Source of the DNA: an uncultured Chitinophaga sp.
GTDB taxonomy: Bacteria; Bacteroidota; Bacteroidia; Chitinophagales; Chitinophagaceae
Length of the DNA: 64,000 bases
Direction: 5' to 3'
Assembly (NCBI RefSeq): GCF_937898475.1
Contig: NZ_CALEJS010000025.1
Span: forward strand, 211,357 to 275,356
Position numbers and translations under genes: made by a program. Within the stretch, counting starts at the first letter, position 1. Every line of letters starts with the position of its first letter. Below, piece by piece: positions 1 through 7,838 of the stretch. The notes beneath the pieces are model-generated. The model searched no databases, was not told the DNA's origin, and was given only the letters and a program-made list of their open reading frames with translations.

Positions 1-169
1 GGTTATTCACATCTACCAACGGGAATATGGAAGAGCACACGATGCCCGCCAGCAGGAAGAAACGGTTCAGCACATAGAACGTGAGCCTTCTAAGCCCCCA
101 GCGGTAAGCAAGGAAGAACAGCGTAAGGGCTATATTGGCTTTTAACAGGTATATCAATAATGCAGGCAT
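1..169 (-). CDS. BlaR1-like M56 peptidase sensor, N-terminus only (cut by window edge)
   Basis: Reading the minus strand from the ATG at 167-169 gives an open frame to the window edge, beginning MPALLIYLLKANIALTLFFL. It shows two hydrophobic helices separated by a basic YRWGLRRLT loop and ends near SSIFPLVDVNN. This is the usual N-terminus of Bacteroidota M56/BlaR1-type membrane metallopeptidases that sense a signal and trigger loss of the BlaI repressor. The gene starts 12 bp downstream of blaI, the usual blaI-blaR1 order. The HEXXH site lies outside the window, so family membership rests on this helix pattern and on context. Confidence 0.75.
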   Translation of the reverse strand, partial: MPALLIYLLKANIALTLFFLAYRWGLRRLTFYVLNRFFLLAGIVCSSIFPLVDVNN

Positions 170-181
170 GTTAACAGGTTT

Positions 182-541
182 TTATCCGTTCTTTTCAATC
201 ATCTTGATGATCTCTTTCAGCTCCTCTGGACTGATCTTCTTTTCTTTGGCAAAGAAAGTGACCAGGGCCTTGTAAGAGTTTTCGAAATAGCTTTTTACAA
301 AACCGTTCATGAATTTCTTTTTATACTCCTCCTCGGCTATCAGGGGCGTATACTCATATACGTTACCTGTTTTACGGCTTTGCAGAAAGCCTTTCTTTTC
401 CAGGTTCTTGATAGTGGAGGCAAGCGTGGTATAGGGGGGCGCCGGGGCCATATGGGCCTCCAGGAAATCTTTTACGATCCCTTTGCCGGTTTGCCATACC
501 GCCAACATGGCGGCCTCTTCCTGCTGCGTCAGCTTTTCCAT
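182..541 (-). CDS. blaI: BlaI/MecI-family transcriptional repressor
   Basis: 119 aa, the usual length for the Penicillinase_R family. Residues 1-75 form the winged helix (LTQQEEAAMLAVWQTGKG at the start, then TTLASTIKNLEKKGFLQSRKTGNVYEYTPLI). The C-terminal half (YKKKFMNGFVKSYFENSYKALVTFF) is the helical dimerisation arm that BlaR1-type proteases inactivate by cleavage. It should bind the two palindromes just upstream and repress itself and the downstream blaR1-like gene, 12 bp away. In Bacteroidota such pairs often control genes other than beta-lactamases. No beta-lactamase is seen here, so the physiological target beyond autoregulation is unknown. Confidence 0.93.
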   Translation of the reverse strand: MEKLTQQEEAAMLAVWQTGKGIVKDFLEAHMAPAPPYTTLASTIKNLEKKGFLQSRKTGNVYEYTPLIAEEEYKKKFMNGFVKSYFENSYKALVTFFAKEKKISPEELKEIIKMIEKNG

Positions 542-563
542 ATATTGCTGTTTAGGATACTAA

Positions 564-599
564 TTTACGACCTTTTCGTAAATCTACGAATATTTCGTA
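564..599. promoter_or_regulatory. Tandem BlaI operator palindromes
   Basis: Two perfect inverted repeats sit between blaI and the upstream gene. The first is TTTACGA (564-570), 5 bp, TCGTAAA (576-582). The second is TACGAA (585-590), 3 bp, TTCGTA (594-599). The second lies in the promoter spacer and the first covers the edge of the -7 box, the expected geometry for repression by dimeric BlaI. The TACGA/TCGTA core differs from the staphylococcal TACA/TGTA core. Confidence 0.7.
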
Positions 600-609
600 A
601 TTAAACAAA
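579..609 (-). promoter_or_regulatory. blaI promoter (TTTG-N19-TAGATTTA)
   Basis: On the minus strand TTTG (606-609) is followed after exactly 19 bp by TAGATTTA (579-586). That is one mismatch from the Bacteroidota -7 consensus TAnnTTTG with the preferred -33 spacing. It lies 38 bp upstream of the blaI start. Both operator palindromes overlap it. Assignment is by consensus only. Confidence 0.6.
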
Positions 610-709
610 TAAAAATATGGCTGGCCGGTTTTGACCTGCAAACATGTTTACGAGCAGAACGTTTTCAATCATTTTTCAGGATAACTATACAGTATTTAAC
701 GGGCGTGTT

Positions 710-1189
710 TTACTGCTGCATGTCTTCAGACAGTGCAAAGGCGGGAACCTGGATATCTGTTACCCTGAGGGTCTTGAATATTTTCAGATCGCCATCCAGC
801 GATACTCTCAGTATTACGCGGCGGCTGTCTTTCTGAAGGGAAACATAGTAACTGTGGCCGTCAATAGCATGGTTCATCTCCACGCCGCCAACGTACTTAT
901 AGCCTGTATACTTTTTCTGTATCGCGCTCAATGCGGGCAGGGTGAGGCCGTTGAAGCGAACGTTACGGGTTACGGCAATCCTGTTACCGTCATAGTCAAA
1001 ATAGGCTTGTACGGGCTGACTGCACTCCGTGAAACTGATAACAACAAAAGCTTTTTTCTCGTTCCACGATACATTGGAAGCTTCGGGGAAGGCAGTATGG
1101 AAACCTGCATTTACTTTCCTGTTGCCACCGGTTTGGGCCATTGCGGCAGATGATGCTAGGATCAATGCTGCCAGGATCAACTTTTTCAT
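710..1189 (-). CDS. Secreted PepSY-like small protein
   Basis: 159 aa with a clear signal peptide (MKKLILAALILASSAAMAQ). The mature part begins with a pattern typical of small Bacteroidota periplasmic proteins of the PepSY-like/BLIP-like fold, F..AFPEASNVSW followed by VVISF and YFDYDGNRIAVTR. The middle has LPALSAIQKKYTGYKYVGGVEM, the helix-strand element of that fold. No catalytic motif is visible. It is a single gene flanked by long non-coding gaps, so context does not reveal its role. It is probably periplasmic; the function is not known. Confidence 0.75.
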   Translation of the reverse strand: MKKLILAALILASSAAMAQTGGNRKVNAGFHTAFPEASNVSWNEKKAFVVISFTECSQPVQAYFDYDGNRIAVTRNVRFNGLTLPALSAIQKKYTGYKYVGGVEMNHAIDGHSYYVSLQKDSRRVILRVSLDGDLKIFKTLRVTDIQVPAFALSEDMQQ

Positions 1190-1303
1190 AATGCGCTGTT
1201 TTAGCGTTAAGTAATAATCAGTTGATCTCTAACAGGATGCCAATCAGGAGAAAGTTGCTAATACATTAACAGTCAACACTAACGCAGTGCTTCCAATATC
1301 TTA

Positions 1304-1345
1304 TCCTGTCCGTTTGCGGACATTATTTCTCCGAAACGGACAGGA
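1304..1345. repeat. Strong intergenic hairpin with alternative fold
   Basis: TCCTGTCCGTTTGCGGA (1304-1320) and TCCGAAACGGACAGGA (1330-1345) pair over 16 bp with one bulged G. The left arm can instead fold on itself as TGTCCG-TTTG-CGGACA (1307-1322), so two structures are mutually exclusive. No U-run follows on either strand, so a simple terminator is unlikely. It lies between the TlpA-like gene at 1444 and the small secreted gene at 710. Confidence 0.6.
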
Positions 1346-1348
1346 AAG

Positions 1349-1434
1349 GTTTTAAAATTTGAGCGTTTGAACGTTTGATAATGCCCTACCAATGCAGGAC
1401 GCCTTCAAACATTCAAACGCTCAAACTTTTTAAA
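1349..1434. repeat. Long imperfect palindrome built of 8-bp TTTGARCG words
   Basis: The left arm (1349-1378) contains TTTGAGCG TTTGAACG TTTGA and the right arm (1404-1434) is its near-perfect inverse. The stem is about 30 bp with few mismatches and a loop of about 25 bp. It lies just downstream of the TlpA-like gene ending at 1444. The same 14-base core TTTGAGCGTTTGAA recurs in the palindrome at 37635-37702. Confidence 0.75.
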
Positions 1435-1443
1435 CTGTATTAG

Positions 1444-2568
1444 TTACTTTATGACTTCCCCCAATTTGGATTCGAGGGCTTCACCGCGAAGGTTCTTGGC
1501 GATGATAACACCCTGGGGGTCTATGAGCAGGTTCTGGGGGATGGCACGTATGCTGTATAATTCTGCGGCGGCGTTCTTCCAGCCTTTCAGGTCGGATACA
1601 TGGATCCAGGAAAGATTATCCATCTGGATAGCGGCCAGCCACTTGTCTTTTTTATCATCGAGGGATACACCCAGTATTTCAAAGCCTTTTTCCTTGAACT
1701 TACTGTAGGCCCTTACCACATTCGGGTTTTCTGCACGGCAGGGGCCACACCAGCTGGCCCAGAAATCTACCAGTACATATTTACCCCGGAGGGAAGTCAG
1801 GCTTACCGGTTTGCCATCGGCACCGGCCTGTGAGAAGTCGATAGCGGGCTGCCCGATAGCTGTTCTCTTGGCAGCGTTCAGGCGTTTTACAAATGCCTGC
1901 CCGGCCTGTGAACGCTTCACTTTTCTGGACAATTTATTGAATACCGGTTCTACATCGGCGGGATTGATCTCATAGCCAGCATATTCATTCAGCGCGTACA
2001 TGGCGATGGGAGAAGCGGGGTTTTTGTCGAGATACTGCCGGGTAATGGATTTCTCCTTTGCCTCCAGCTCATCGAAACGGGGCTCCAGCTTCTTCATGCC
2101 TTCTTCATCCTTAGACATGTACAGCTGGCGGTATTCTGCCTGCAGGGATTTGATCCGGGTGGTAACATCCTGCAGCATATCATTCAGCTCTTCATAAGCG
2201 TCATTGGCTGCAGAGCCCTTTACAACGGCCTTGCTGATAGAATCCTGTGTATTGATGGTGATCACGCCCTTATCCATAAAAAGCGTCAGTACGTCGCGTT
2301 TCATTGTACGGGGCATATCGGCAGGCTGCTCCACCTCCATCATGAGGCTGGCCATCGCCGGCTCCTTAATGGAGCCCCTGAACGTGAAGCGGCCATCCTT
2401 TACGGTAGCGCTGTCCAGTGAGGCGTCGTCGCCTCTACGTATCTTCAGGTATACTTTAGCAGGCTTTTTAAGCTGCGCCACTGTTCCTTCAATAGTAAAC
2501 GGTTTCTCACCCTGTGCAAACAAGACTACCGGCGCCAATAGCACAGCAGTCAGTATAGCTCTCTTCAT
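1444..2568 (-). CDS. TlpA-like thioredoxin-fold protein with DUF4369-like N-terminus
   Basis: 374 aa with a signal peptide (ends LFAQG). Residues about 22-115 are the beta-rich DUF4369-like region common in Bacteroidota (FTIEGTVAQLKKPAKVYLKI). Residues 120-215 are a helical linker. Residues about 235-374 are an AhpC/TSA-Redoxin domain with FWASWCGPCRAENPNVV (Cys274 and Cys277) and a cis-Pro region AIPQNLLIDPQG. It should act as a periplasmic thiol-disulfide oxidoreductase; the partner is unknown. It is a paralogue of the gene at 2755-3840, with the same architecture and nearly the same active-site segment. A long palindrome separates the two, so this gene may have its own transcript. Confidence 0.9.
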   Translation of the reverse strand: MKRAILTAVLLAPVVLFAQGEKPFTIEGTVAQLKKPAKVYLKIRRGDDASLDSATVKDGRFTFRGSIKEPAMASLMMEVEQPADMPRTMKRDVLTLFMDKGVITINTQDSISKAVVKGSAANDAYEELNDMLQDVTTRIKSLQAEYRQLYMSKDEEGMKKLEPRFDELEAKEKSITRQYLDKNPASPIAMYALNEYAGYEINPADVEPVFNKLSRKVKRSQAGQAFVKRLNAAKRTAIGQPAIDFSQAGADGKPVSLTSLRGKYVLVDFWASWCGPCRAENPNVVRAYSKFKEKGFEILGVSLDDKKDKWLAAIQMDNLSWIHVSDLKGWKNAAAELYSIRAIPQNLLIDPQGVIIAKNLRGEALESKLGEVIK

Positions 2569-2666
2569 AATAGTATTACTCCATTTTGCTTTCGAATGAC
2601 AAATTTGGGGAAACAGCAGGGCAAAGTCAAACTGATTGTGATAAGCGGAGCGGGTTGTAAAAAGTG

Positions 2667-2746
2667 GTTAGCCCTTAGTTATTAGTGATCAGGGCGTGCA
2701 GCAAGGCCTGCCTGCACCCTAAGGACTAATGACTAAGGACTAACAA
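2667..2746. repeat. Long imperfect palindrome built of 7-bp TTAGTNN words
   Basis: The left arm (TTAGCCC TTAGTTA TTAGTGA, from 2667) pairs with the right arm ending near 2746, whose inverse reads TTAGTCC TTAGTCA TTAGTCC. The inner part GGGCGTGCAG pairs with CTGCACCC. It sits immediately downstream of the 2755-3840 gene and upstream of 1444-2568 and is a candidate transcript-end structure. No clear U-run follows on the minus strand. Confidence 0.7.
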
Positions 2747-2754
2747 CTAACGAC

Positions 2755-3840
2755 TTATTTCAATATTTCATTCAGCTTAGCTTCCAGGGCCCCGCCGCGA
2801 AGATTACGGGCAACAATGCGGCCCTGCGGATCTACCAGGAAATTGGAGGGAATGGAACGGATGCCGTACTGTACAGCTACGCCGTTGTTCCAGCCCTGGA
2901 GATCAGATACGTGGGTCCATGACAGGCCATCCTGGCTGATGGCGCGGGTCCAGCGGCTCTTATCCTGGTCAAGGGATACGCCGAGGATGGTGAAGTTCTT
3001 ATCCTTGTATTTATTGAACACCTTTACTACGTTCGGGTTTTCCTGGCGGCAGGGACCACACCAGCTGGCCCAGAAGTCTACCAGCACATATTTACCGCGG
3101 AAAGAGGACAATTTAACCGGTTTGCCATCTACATCATTCTGGGCAAAATCTTCTGCCATCACACCAATACCGCTCAGTTTCAGGCTCCTGATATACTGGC
3201 TTACGCTTTCCCCATACTTGCTGGTTTGCAGGGATTTATCGAGGCCGGTGAACAGGCGTTCAAACTCGTCGGGCTGCAGGCGGGGTCTGAGCTCGTTAAT
3301 GAGCATCCAGAGACTGGCCAGCGCTTTAGGGTGTTGCTGTATAAAGGTTCTTCCCATGCTTACCACATCTTCACTGAAACCGGCGGCCTTTTTACGGAAG
3401 GCCTCCTTGGCGGTCTCATCATCCCCTGCAATACCGGAAGCTTCTGCATTCAGCGCCTGCGCCCGGGCAATCAGGGGCTGGAAAAGCTTTTGATATTCCT
3501 GCAGGGCTTTGGTATTGTCATTCCCCTTTAAAGTACTTGCAATCGGGTATTTGTCCAGGCTGGTGCTCAGCTCCTGGGGTGTTGGCCCTGGCACAAATAA
3601 CATTGGGTAGTCCATTCCTTCCAGGATGAGCGCATGCACTGAGGGCTCCTTGGTTTCCTTTACTTTGAAACTGAACTGCCCGTTCTTCAGCACAACGGAG
3701 TCGTTTGGTGCATTATCGGCATCGTCAAACAGGTAGAGTTTTTTCCCATCAGCACCACTAAGCGTTCCGGATATGGTATATTGAGCGTTGGCAACCGTGG
3801 CACAGGCAACAGCGCAGACCGCTAAAAATAACTGCTTCAT
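2755..3840 (-). CDS. TlpA-like thioredoxin-fold protein with DUF4369-like N-terminus (paralogue)
   Basis: 361 aa with a signal peptide MKQLFLAVCAVACATVANAQ. It has an N-terminal DUF4369-like beta region (YTISGTLSGADGKKLYLFDD), a helical linker, and a C-terminal TlpA-like thioredoxin domain with FWASWCGPCRQENPNVV (Cys261 and Cys264). The start lies 23 bp downstream of hisIE on the same strand, so it may be transcribed as the tail of the trp/his supra-operon, although its periplasmic redox role has no evident tie to amino-acid synthesis. Duplication with the neighbour at 1444 looks local. The redox partner cannot be deduced. Confidence 0.9.
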   Translation of the reverse strand: MKQLFLAVCAVACATVANAQYTISGTLSGADGKKLYLFDDADNAPNDSVVLKNGQFSFKVKETKEPSVHALILEGMDYPMLFVPGPTPQELSTSLDKYPIASTLKGNDNTKALQEYQKLFQPLIARAQALNAEASGIAGDDETAKEAFRKKAAGFSEDVVSMGRTFIQQHPKALASLWMLINELRPRLQPDEFERLFTGLDKSLQTSKYGESVSQYIRSLKLSGIGVMAEDFAQNDVDGKPVKLSSFRGKYVLVDFWASWCGPCRQENPNVVKVFNKYKDKNFTILGVSLDQDKSRWTRAISQDGLSWTHVSDLQGWNNGVAVQYGIRSIPSNFLVDPQGRIVARNLRGGALEAKLNEILK

Positions 3841-3863
3841 TGTATAAATATATAAAAAATAAT

Positions 3864-4457
3864 CTACTTGTGTCGCTCTTTCAGCACGTTCAGCACATTA
3901 GATAAACGGTAGCCTTTGGCATTGAGCAGCACCAGGTAGTGGAACAGCAGATCGGCCGCTTCGTTCAGGAACAACGTTTCGTTGTCATCCTTTGCCTCTA
4001 TCACTACTTCCACTGCCTCCTCTCCTACTTTCTGGGCTATTTTGTTGATGCCTTTGGCAAAGAGGCTGGCGGTATAAGACTTTTCAGAAGGATTATTCTT
4101 CCGGTCGGTGATCACGCTTTCCAGCTTGGCCAGGAAATCATTGCTTACATTCTGTTCATCCCAGCAGGTATCTGCGCCGGTGTGGCACACCGGGCCTACC
4201 GGGTTGGCTTTAATGAGCAGGGTATCGTTATCGCAATCTGGTTTAACGTCCTGCAGCAGCAAAAAATTGCCGCTTTCCTCGCCTTTGGTCCATAAACGTT
4301 GTTTGGAGCGGCTGTAGAAGGTCACCTTTTTCTCCTGCAGGGTTTTGTCCAGCGCTTCCTGGTTCATATATCCCAGCATCAGTACCCGCAGGGTGGCTGC
4401 ATCCTGTATGACGGCAGGCACGAGGCCATCGGGTGATTTCTTAAAATCGATATCCAT
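3864..4457 (-). CDS. hisI: Bifunctional phosphoribosyl-AMP cyclohydrolase / phosphoribosyl-ATP pyrophosphatase
   Basis: 197 aa, the normal length for fused HisIE. HisI (residues 1-105) shows the metal-binding DCDND (74-78) and Cys91/Cys98 in CHTGADTCW. HisE (from about 110) shows the KVGEEAVEVVIEA helix that binds Mg-pyrophosphate. It performs steps 2 and 3 of histidine synthesis in the cytoplasm, the pyrophosphatase acting first on PR-ATP and the cyclohydrolase second. It is the last his gene of the cluster, 20 bp after hisF, and is likely cotranscribed from the trp promoter far upstream. Confidence 0.97.
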   Translation of the reverse strand: MDIDFKKSPDGLVPAVIQDAATLRVLMLGYMNQEALDKTLQEKKVTFYSRSKQRLWTKGEESGNFLLLQDVKPDCDNDTLLIKANPVGPVCHTGADTCWDEQNVSNDFLAKLESVITDRKNNPSEKSYTASLFAKGINKIAQKVGEEAVEVVIEAKDDNETLFLNEAADLLFHYLVLLNAKGYRLSNVLNVLKERHK

Positions 4458-4477
4458 GTAAAGAAGCTTTTAGCGCT

Positions 4478-5233
4478 TTAAAATCTTATGTTGATCCCTT
4501 TATTGTAAAGGTATGTTTTAAGGGCTGGTATCTCAATCTCTTTGTAGTGAAAGATACTGGCGGCCAGGGCAGCGTCTGCCTGGGCATTCTCAAACACTTC
4601 TGTAAAGTGTTCCATGGTACCGGCTCCGCCGGAGGCGATGACGGGTACGTTGAGATTTTGTGATAGCTGCGCGGTAATGTCCAGCGCGAAGCCCTGCTTG
4701 GTGCCGTCATTGTTCATGGAGGTAAGGAGAATCTCACCTGCGCCGCGGTCTACCGCTTCCTTTGCCCAGTCAAAAGCTTTGGTGGTGGTTTTTACACGGC
4801 CTCCGTTGAGATATACGTACCAGTCGCCATCTTCAAAGCGGGTATCTATAGCGAGCACTATGCACTGGCTGCCGAACTCGCGTGACAGCTCATCCACCAG
4901 CTCCGGTCTTTTGAAAGCAGAGGTGTTTACAGATATTTTGTCCGCCCCGGATTGCAACAGCACATTTACATCTTCCACCGCGGCAATGCCGCCACCCACC
5001 GTAAAGGGTATATTAATATGGCGTGCAATACGCGACACCAGTTCTGACAAGGTTTTGCGCCGCTCATTAGTAGCGGTAATGTCAAGGAACACCAGCTCAT
5101 CAGCTCCCTGCTGCGCATAAAGCGCCCCCAGCTCTATAGGATCCCCTGCATCGCGTATATTCTCAAAGTTCACCCCTTTTACGGTACGCCCGTCTTTGAT
5201 GTCCAGGCAGGGGATGATACGCTTAGTTAACAT
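4478..5233 (-). CDS. hisF: Imidazole glycerol phosphate synthase, cyclase subunit
   Basis: 251 aa TIM barrel of normal length. The two catalytic aspartates are present: Asp11 in IIPCLDIKDGRTVKG and Asp130 in VLAIDTRFEDG. Phosphate-binding loops TVGGG and IASGGAG are visible. HisF uses ammonia delivered by HisH to turn PRFAR into imidazole glycerol phosphate and AICAR. It lies 13 bp after hisA and 20 bp before hisIE, within the hisH-A-F-IE block. Confidence 0.98.
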   Translation of the reverse strand: MLTKRIIPCLDIKDGRTVKGVNFENIRDAGDPIELGALYAQQGADELVFLDITATNERRKTLSELVSRIARHINIPFTVGGGIAAVEDVNVLLQSGADKISVNTSAFKRPELVDELSREFGSQCIVLAIDTRFEDGDWYVYLNGGRVKTTTKAFDWAKEAVDRGAGEILLTSMNNDGTKQGFALDITAQLSQNLNVPVIASGGAGTMEHFTEVFENAQADAALAASIFHYKEIEIPALKTYLYNKGINIRF

Positions 5234-5246
5234 GTGTTACGCCGTT

Positions 5247-6407
5247 TTAGTGATACTTGTTTAGTAGTTGATGCAGCTCCGCCATCGGGATATTGCCTTC
5301 ATAGATGGCTTTACCGATGATGACGCCGCTGCAGCCTATTTCCTGCAATGTTTCAATGTCTTTTCTGTTGCTAACGCCGCCGCTGGCTACAAAGTCGATG
5401 TTTGGAAAGCGCTCCAGGATCTTACGGTACAGGTCAACGGAGGGACCTTGCAGCAGTCCGTCTTTGGCGATGTCTGTACAGAAGATGTGATGCACGCCTT
5501 TCTGAATGTTCTGTTCCAGGAAGTCAAACACAGAGAGCGAGGTGGTTTCCAGCCATCCGCCAACGGCGATATTCTCTTCCTTTACATCGGCGCCCAGGAA
5601 GATCTTGTCTGCGCCATATTGCTTTACCCATCCGTAGAACAGTTCCGGGTCTTTTACGGCAATGCTGCCGATGGTAGCCATTGCTGCGCCGCTTTCAAAT
5701 ACAATATGCAGGTCTTCCGCGGTTTTGATGCCACCGCCAAAATCTATTACCAGGGAGGTTTTGGTGGCAATGGCTTCCAGCACTTTCCAGTTTACCACCG
5801 CGCCTTTTTTAGCGCCGTCAAGGTCTACCAGGTGCAGTCGTTTTACGCCAATGCCCTCAAACGATTTGGCCACTTCCAGCGGATGCTCGTTATATACTTT
5901 TTGCTGCGCATAATCGCCCTGCGTAAGGCGCACGCATTTACCGCCGATAATATCGATGGCGGGTATGAGTGTAAAACCCTCTTCTTTATTCAGCCTCAGT
6001 TCCATTCTGCAATAGATGATACTATTCTTTTCAAAGTATTCGCCTTCGCGGTAAAACCCATTGCGTGCATAGAAGTCCTCTGCTGTCTGCCGCGCGTGGC
6101 ACCATAGCAGCGATATGCCCGCATCCCAGCAGTATTCTTTTACCTCACCTATCAGGAAGGAGCCATATCCCTCTCCCTGCGATGCAGGAGCGGTGGCCAT
6201 CTTTCTTAACTGGGCCTGCTGTCCGTCAACGAAAAGGGAGCCTACCGATACCAGGCCATCCGGTCCGAATATGCCAAAATGCAGTGCGCGGTCATCATCG
6301 GGTAACCGCACGGAATCCAGCGACTGACCGGGATACAGGGCATCCCTTCTCAGCGGCAGCGCCTCTTCAGTAGTGATGTGTCTTATTAGAGATATCGAAG
6401 GTGCCAT
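5247..6407 (-). CDS. hisA: GNAT acetyltransferase domain fused to HisA isomerase
   Basis: 386 aa, against about 240 for ordinary HisA. Residues 1-139 form a GNAT N-acetyltransferase domain: acetyl-CoA loop SQGEGYGSFLI near 77-86, and the C-terminal ..FYARNGFYREGEYF..IIYCRMEL typical of the fold. Residues 145-386 are a complete HisA: Asp152 in TLIPAIDIIGGKCVRLTQGDY, Asp274 in LGADVK, phosphate loops DFGGG and ASGGVS. No start codon lies directly before TLIPA. The only in-frame ATG near the junction is Met135, inside the last strand of GNAT, so a separately started HisA is poorly provided for and the fusion looks genuine. HisA isomerises ProFAR to PRFAR; the GNAT substrate is unknown. It sits 4 bp after hisH. 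Confidence 0.9.
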   Translation of the reverse strand: MAPSISLIRHITTEEALPLRRDALYPGQSLDSVRLPDDDRALHFGIFGPDGLVSVGSLFVDGQQAQLRKMATAPASQGEGYGSFLIGEVKEYCWDAGISLLWCHARQTAEDFYARNGFYREGEYFEKNSIIYCRMELRLNKEEGFTLIPAIDIIGGKCVRLTQGDYAQQKVYNEHPLEVAKSFEGIGVKRLHLVDLDGAKKGAVVNWKVLEAIATKTSLVIDFGGGIKTAEDLHIVFESGAAMATIGSIAVKDPELFYGWVKQYGADKIFLGADVKEENIAVGGWLETTSLSVFDFLEQNIQKGVHHIFCTDIAKDGLLQGPSVDLYRKILERFPNIDFVASGGVSNRKDIETLQEIGCSGVIIGKAIYEGNIPMAELHQLLNKYH

Positions 6408-6411
6408 TGTC

Positions 6412-7005
6412 TTATAATTTCAGGAAACTGTCCAAAATGTTCTGTCCCAGGTCTGCCGATTTCTCCGGGTGGAACTGTACCGCGTAGAAATTGCCTTTCT
6501 GCAGTGCAGCACTGTAGTTGATCACATAGTTGGCAATAGCCACGGTATCCGGCGACAGCGCCGCATAGTAGCTGTGCACAAAATACATGTAGCTGTTCTC
6601 CGGCACGTGTTCAAATATTGTGCTGTGCAGGTTGGCGATATTGTTCCAGCCTATCTGTGGTATTTTTAACAGGTTGGCTACAGGCGACTGAAAGCGCTTT
6701 ACCTCTACATCAAAGACGCCCAGGCAGTTGGTATCATTTTCTTCCGAATGTTTGCACAACAGCTGCATACCCAGGCAAATACCGAGCACCGGCTGTTTCA
6801 GGCTCAGGATCACTTTATCCAGCCCTCTCTGCTGCAGATACTGCATGGCCGTACTGGCCTCTCCCACGCCGGGAAAGATCACTTTATCTGCAGAGCGGAT
6901 CTCTTCAGGATCGTCGGTCACAATACCGTTAACGCCTATCCGCTCCAGCGCAAACTGCACTGAGCGGATGTTACCGGCATTATATTTTATGATAGCTGTT
7001 TTCAT
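6412..7005 (-). CDS. hisH: Imidazole glycerol phosphate synthase, glutaminase subunit
   Basis: 197 aa class I glutamine amidotransferase. The catalytic triad is visible: Cys77 in LGICLGMQLL, His179 and Glu181 in AVQFHPEKS. The oxyanion region FPGVGEAS is present. It supplies ammonia to HisF. The gene starts only 7 bp after the trpA stop, so it is almost certainly read through from the trp genes, and it is followed by hisA after 4 bp. In most Bacteroidota hisH follows hisB; here six trp genes lie between them. Confidence 0.98.
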   Translation of the reverse strand: MKTAIIKYNAGNIRSVQFALERIGVNGIVTDDPEEIRSADKVIFPGVGEASTAMQYLQQRGLDKVILSLKQPVLGICLGMQLLCKHSEENDTNCLGVFDVEVKRFQSPVANLLKIPQIGWNNIANLHSTIFEHVPENSYMYFVHSYYAALSPDTVAIANYVINYSAALQKGNFYAVQFHPEKSADLGQNILDSFLKL

Positions 7006-7012
7006 AATTTAT

Positions 7013-7786
7013 TTATGCTCCTTTTACAGATTGAACAAACTGTTGCACTGTTCCTTCAATATCTTTATTGTTTTCAATGGCCTTTATAAAAGCGGTGCCA
7101 ATGATGGCGCCATTGCTGTAAGTGCAGGCGGTATCAAAGGTAGCTTTGTCCTTAATACCAAAACCAATGAGCACCGGGTTCTTCAGCTGCATGGCCTTCA
7201 GCCTTTCAAAGTAGGCCAGCTGTGTTTTCATATCTTTATCCTTACCGGTGGTGGAAGAAGAAGATACGGCGTATACAAAACCCTTGCTGTGCGCGTCTAT
7301 TTCGCGAAGACGTGCATCGCTGGTTTCGGGTGTTACCAGGAAGATAAGGTGCAGGCCGTACTTTTCAAACAGTGGTTTATACTCTTTGTCATATTCCGCC
7401 ATTGGAAGGTCGGGTAATATCAACCCGTCTACCCCTGTTTCAGCGCATTGCTGCAGGAATGCTTCCACACCAAATTGCAACACCGGGTTCAGGTAGCCCA
7501 TCAGGATCACCGGCAGGTGGATGGTTTTGCGGAAATCTTTCAGCTGGGTGAACAGTTTTTTAAGGCTCATGCCGTTCTGTAAAGCACGTGTGCTGCTTTC
7601 CTGGATCACGGGGCCATCTGCCAGCGGATCAGAAAAGGGCATACCCAGCTCAATCATATCGGCGCCGGCGGTTTGCAGGGAGGTCATCACCCGCAAAGTA
7701 TCTTCCGGACCGGGAAAACCGGCCGTGCAGTAGATGTTTAAGATTCCGTGCTGTTTATTGGCAAAAAGTTGATCTATGCGGTTCAT
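7013..7786 (-). CDS. trpA: Tryptophan synthase alpha subunit
   Basis: 257 aa TIM barrel. The catalytic Glu46 (ADMIELGMPFSDPLADGP) and Asp57 match Glu49/Asp60 of the Salmonella enzyme. The phosphate site GFGIKD is present. It cleaves indole-3-glycerol phosphate to indole and G3P and passes indole to TrpB. It follows the trpFB gene after 52 bp, a gap that contains one copy of the TTAGCTG repeat, and precedes hisH by 7 bp. Confidence 0.98.
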   Translation of the reverse strand: MNRIDQLFANKQHGILNIYCTAGFPGPEDTLRVMTSLQTAGADMIELGMPFSDPLADGPVIQESSTRALQNGMSLKKLFTQLKDFRKTIHLPVILMGYLNPVLQFGVEAFLQQCAETGVDGLILPDLPMAEYDKEYKPLFEKYGLHLIFLVTPETSDARLREIDAHSKGFVYAVSSSSTTGKDKDMKTQLAYFERLKAMQLKNPVLIGFGIKDKATFDTACTYSNGAIIGTAFIKAIENNKDIEGTVQQFVQSVKGA

Positions 7787-7789
7787 AAA

Positions 7790-7833
7790 TAGCTTTTAGC
7801 TGTTGGCTGTTAGCAACTGGTGGCCAGCCGCCG
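7790..7833. repeat. TTAGCTG-word repeat between trpB and trpA
   Basis: Contains TTAGCTGTTGGCTGTTAGC at 7796-7814, identical over 19 bp to the copy at 11544-11562 between trpG and trpD. Part of it (AGCTGTTGGC) can pair with GCCGGCAGCT near 7829-7838. The stem is weaker than in related copies. It lies inside the trp operon, so it is unlikely to be a full terminator. Confidence 0.6.
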
Positions 7834-7838
7834 GCAGC

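Noticed and set aside
1..541. Beta-lactamase resistance locus
   Set aside because: blaI and a blaR1-like gene are present, but no beta-lactamase or penicillin-binding protein gene is in view, and such pairs control other functions in Bacteroidota.
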